This document shows positions 52,168-53,683 of a DNA stretch of 53,683 nucleotides, one piece after another. The DNA lies in the NCBI GenBank assembly GCA_028724545.1, contig JAQYCU010000057.1, positions 1 to 53,683 of the forward strand. Reading direction: 5' to 3'. Origin of the DNA: a bacterium (GTDB lineage: Bacteria > Bacillota > Clostridia > Lachnospirales > Lachnospiraceae). How positions within the stretch are numbered: the stretch's first letter is position 1; each line of letters opens with the position of its first letter. Both the position numbers and the translations under genes were made by a program. A model generated the notes under the pieces. It saw only the letters and a list, made by a program, of their open reading frames with translations, was not told where the DNA came from and ran no database searches.

Positions 52168-52287
52168 AATACTCTCCATTTCTAAGTAACCTGTTGTGAA
52201 AAATAAATCCCACAGATTATTTGTCACACGGTAACCTTTTATTTTCTTATCGTATCAGCAAATCGCTGCTTTTATTCATACAAAATT

Positions 52288-52336
52288 GAAAAAGCTACCG
52301 CGCTCGATGCAGTAATACCACATTCGGTCCGGCAGC
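52288..52336 (-). terminator. Terminator of the ferredoxin gene
   Basis: Minus-strand GCTGCCG (52336-52330) / CGGTAGC (52299-52293) with one G-T pair, followed by TTTTTC. Confidence 0.65.
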
Positions 52337-52362
52337 CCTAGCAATTGCTTATGAATCTTGCA

Positions 52363-52533
52363 TTACTCTTCAGAAATAGCACCTGAAGGACAAGTACCTG
52401 CACAAGCACCACAACTAATGCATGTATCTGCATCAATCTCATAATGAGCAGAACCTTCTGAGATAGCACCTACTGGGCATCCACCTGCACAAGCACCACA
52501 GCTAACACAATCGTCGCTAATTACATATGCCAT
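52363..52533 (-). CDS. 2[4Fe-4S] ferredoxin (clostridial type)
   Basis: 56-residue low-potential electron carrier. Two CxxCxxCxxxCP motifs are intact: DDCVSCGACAGGCPVGAI and DTCISCGACAGTCPSGAI. It probably serves hydrogenase, pyruvate:ferredoxin oxidoreductase or Rnf, as in other anaerobes. The ATG at 52533 has AAGGAGG 8 nt upstream; the 22 upstream in-frame residues precede the ribosome site. Confidence 0.97.
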   Translation of the reverse strand: MAYVISDDCVSCGACAGGCPVGAISEGSAHYEIDADTCISCGACAGTCPSGAISEE

Positions 52534-52696
52534 GTTGAAATTCCTCCTTTTTTGATGATACCCCCATTCTAATACACTTTGAGCAATTTTACAAGTCATA
52601 TTCTTGATTTGGAAATATTTTATTATTTCGTTTCGTCAATTTTATCATAATTTTAGAAAATTATTTTTTCCTTGTGAAACAGAGAAAATGTTTCTG

Positions 52697-53683
52697 TTAG
52701 AAATCCACTTCCGTATCATAATAACAGCATTTCAGCAGTTTTTCCATCTCTTCCTGGGACGGCTGGCGTGGATTAGAACCCGTGCAGGCATCCAACAGGG
52801 CGTTTGCTGCGATATCTGGCAGTTTCTCCAAAAACTCTTCTTCCGACACAATACCATTTTCGGCAATCACGCCACCTTCTCCATAATGCTTAATGCACTG
52901 TGGAATCTGTAATTCGTCATTCATTTTTCGTAATTCCTGAATCAGCAATTCCACTTTTTCATTATCTGTATTGCCACCTAAATGCATAAAATCAGCGATT
53001 TCGCCATAACGCTTCTTCGCTGTGGCATCTTTGCTGTTGAAACGGATTACTTTCGGCAGATACATAGCATTTGCAGCACCGTGGATAATGTGTCCTCCAC
53101 TGAATGCAGCACCTGTTTTATGTGCCATAGAATGTACGATACCCAGCAAAGCATTAGAAAATGCCATACCTGCCAGACATTGTGCATCATGCATCTGGGT
53201 GCGTGCATCGCTGTCTTTTCCATATGATTTTACAAGATTTGCCTGAATCATCTTGATTGCCCACAATGCCAGCGGGTCTGTATAATTGCAGTTTGCCGTA
53301 GAAACATATGCTTCAATTGCATGCGTCATAGCATCCATACCCGTATGTGCCACCAATTTTACCGGCATTGTTTCTGCCAAATCCGGGTCTACAATCGCAA
53401 CATCCGGCGTGATTTCAAAATCAGCAATCGGATATTTGATTCCTTTTTCATAATCTGTAATGATAGAAAATGCCGTTACCTCTGTTGCTGTTCCTGATGT
53501 CGAAGGAATGGCACAAAAATGTGCTTTGGTACGCAGTTTCGGCAGTCCGAACACTTTGCACATATCTTCAAAGGTCGTTTCCGGATATTCGTACTTAATC
53601 CACATCGCTTTTGCTGCATCAATCGGCGAACCACCACCCATTGCCACAATCCAGTCCGGCTGGAACTTTTCCATCACTTCAGC
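52697..53683 (-). CDS. Iron-containing alcohol dehydrogenase (5' end outside window)
   Basis: C-terminal 328 codons of a group III (Fe-ADH) enzyme, about the last 85% of a 390-residue protein or the C-terminal half of a bifunctional AdhE; the window cuts it at the right edge. The NAD-binding motif is MGGGSPIDAAK, then IPSTSGTATEVTAFS. Metal ligands are read in HTGMDAMTHAIEAY (Asp and His) and GIVHSMAHKTGAAFSGGHIIHG (two His). Likely substrate is a short-chain aldehyde/alcohol such as acetaldehyde, butyraldehyde or 1,2-propanediol-derived aldehydes, in fermentation. The region 52534-52696 has no gene. Confidence 0.93.
   Translation of the reverse strand, partial: AEVMEKFQPDWIVAMGGGSPIDAAKAMWIKYEYPETTFEDMCKVFGLPKLRTKAHFCAIPSTSGTATEVTAFSIITDYEKGIKYPIADFEITPDVAIVDPDLAETMPVKLVAHTGMDAMTHAIEAYVSTANCNYTDPLALWAIKMIQANLVKSYGKDSDARTQMHDAQCLAGMAFSNALLGIVHSMAHKTGAAFSGGHIIHGAANAMYLPKVIRFNSKDATAKKRYGEIADFMHLGGNTDNEKVELLIQELRKMNDELQIPQCIKHYGEGGVIAENGIVSEEEFLEKLPDIAANALLDACTGSNPRQPSQEEMEKLLKCCYYDTEVDF

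Noticed and set aside
52288-52336. tRNA-like segment after the ferredoxin gene
   Set aside because: Only one stem can form, followed by a T-run; no cloverleaf. Called a terminator.

Overview
This window reads as chromosome of a low-GC, anaerobic, endospore-forming Firmicute, most likely a gut Lachnospiraceae (Clostridia). Pointers are the spore genes (spoIIID, a sipL-like DUF3794-LysM gene, cwlD), the [4Fe-4S] proteins, the long bL17, the zinc-type adenylate kinase, mecA, the AdhE/Fe-ADH-type alcohol dehydrogenase and the AAGGAGG ribosome binding sites. The genus cannot be fixed from the sequence alone. No prophage, plasmid, CRISPR array, rRNA or tRNA gene was seen.

Layout. 1-2787: N-terminal 929 codons of rpoB on the minus strand, with its own sigma-A promoter. 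3140-7597: a two-gene glycosidase operon (GH31, GH3). 7687-8717: spoIIID and a small secreted lysine-rich protein. 8868-10823: a soluble chemoreceptor-like protein fused to an [FeFe]-hydrogenase module, with an in-frame TGA exactly at a [4Fe-4S] cysteine. 11113-16288: cytidylate-kinase-like protein, rhodanese, zinc-ribbon membrane protein, S-adenosylhomocysteinase and a coiled-coil membrane protein. 16409-19147: an AEC carrier and an AlsT-type amino-acid:cation symporter carrying an extra outer domain. 19235-19730: two giant inverted repeats. 19848-23194: a three-gene ABC exporter. 23354-26130: two tandem polysaccharide pyruvyl-transferase-like genes.

26185-36893 (minus strand) is a translation/transcription super-cluster. 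In transcription order it is adk, map, infA, rpmJ, rpsM, rpsK, rpsD, rpoA, rplQ, a surface LRR gene, ecfA1, ecfA2, ecfT, truA. A structured 330-nt RNA lies between rpmJ and rpsM, and the LRR gene sits between rplQ and ecfA1. That LRR gene carries a T9G8 homopolymer in its signal peptide which puts it out of frame, as expected of a phase-variable locus.

37272-44377: murG, a WG-repeat lipoprotein, a DUF4250 protein, a GNAT, a membrane chemoreceptor and sipL. 44570-50167 (minus): GH18 protein, cwlD, tsaC/sua5, a ywlE-like phosphatase homologue lacking both key catalytic residues, rpiB, ilvE. 50999-53683: mecA, DUF1858 protein, 2[4Fe-4S] ferredoxin and a 3'-terminal piece of an iron alcohol dehydrogenase.

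Best leads: (1) the probable selenocysteine in an iron-sulfur ligand position of the hydrogenase-chemoreceptor fusion; (2) the phase-variable LRR surface protein; (3) the rpmJ-rpsM structured leader; (4) the paired 140-150 bp hairpin elements at 19.35-19.69 kb; (5) the ywlE-like pseudo-enzyme kept inside a conserved operon. All calls come from reading the sequence; no database search or folding program was run.
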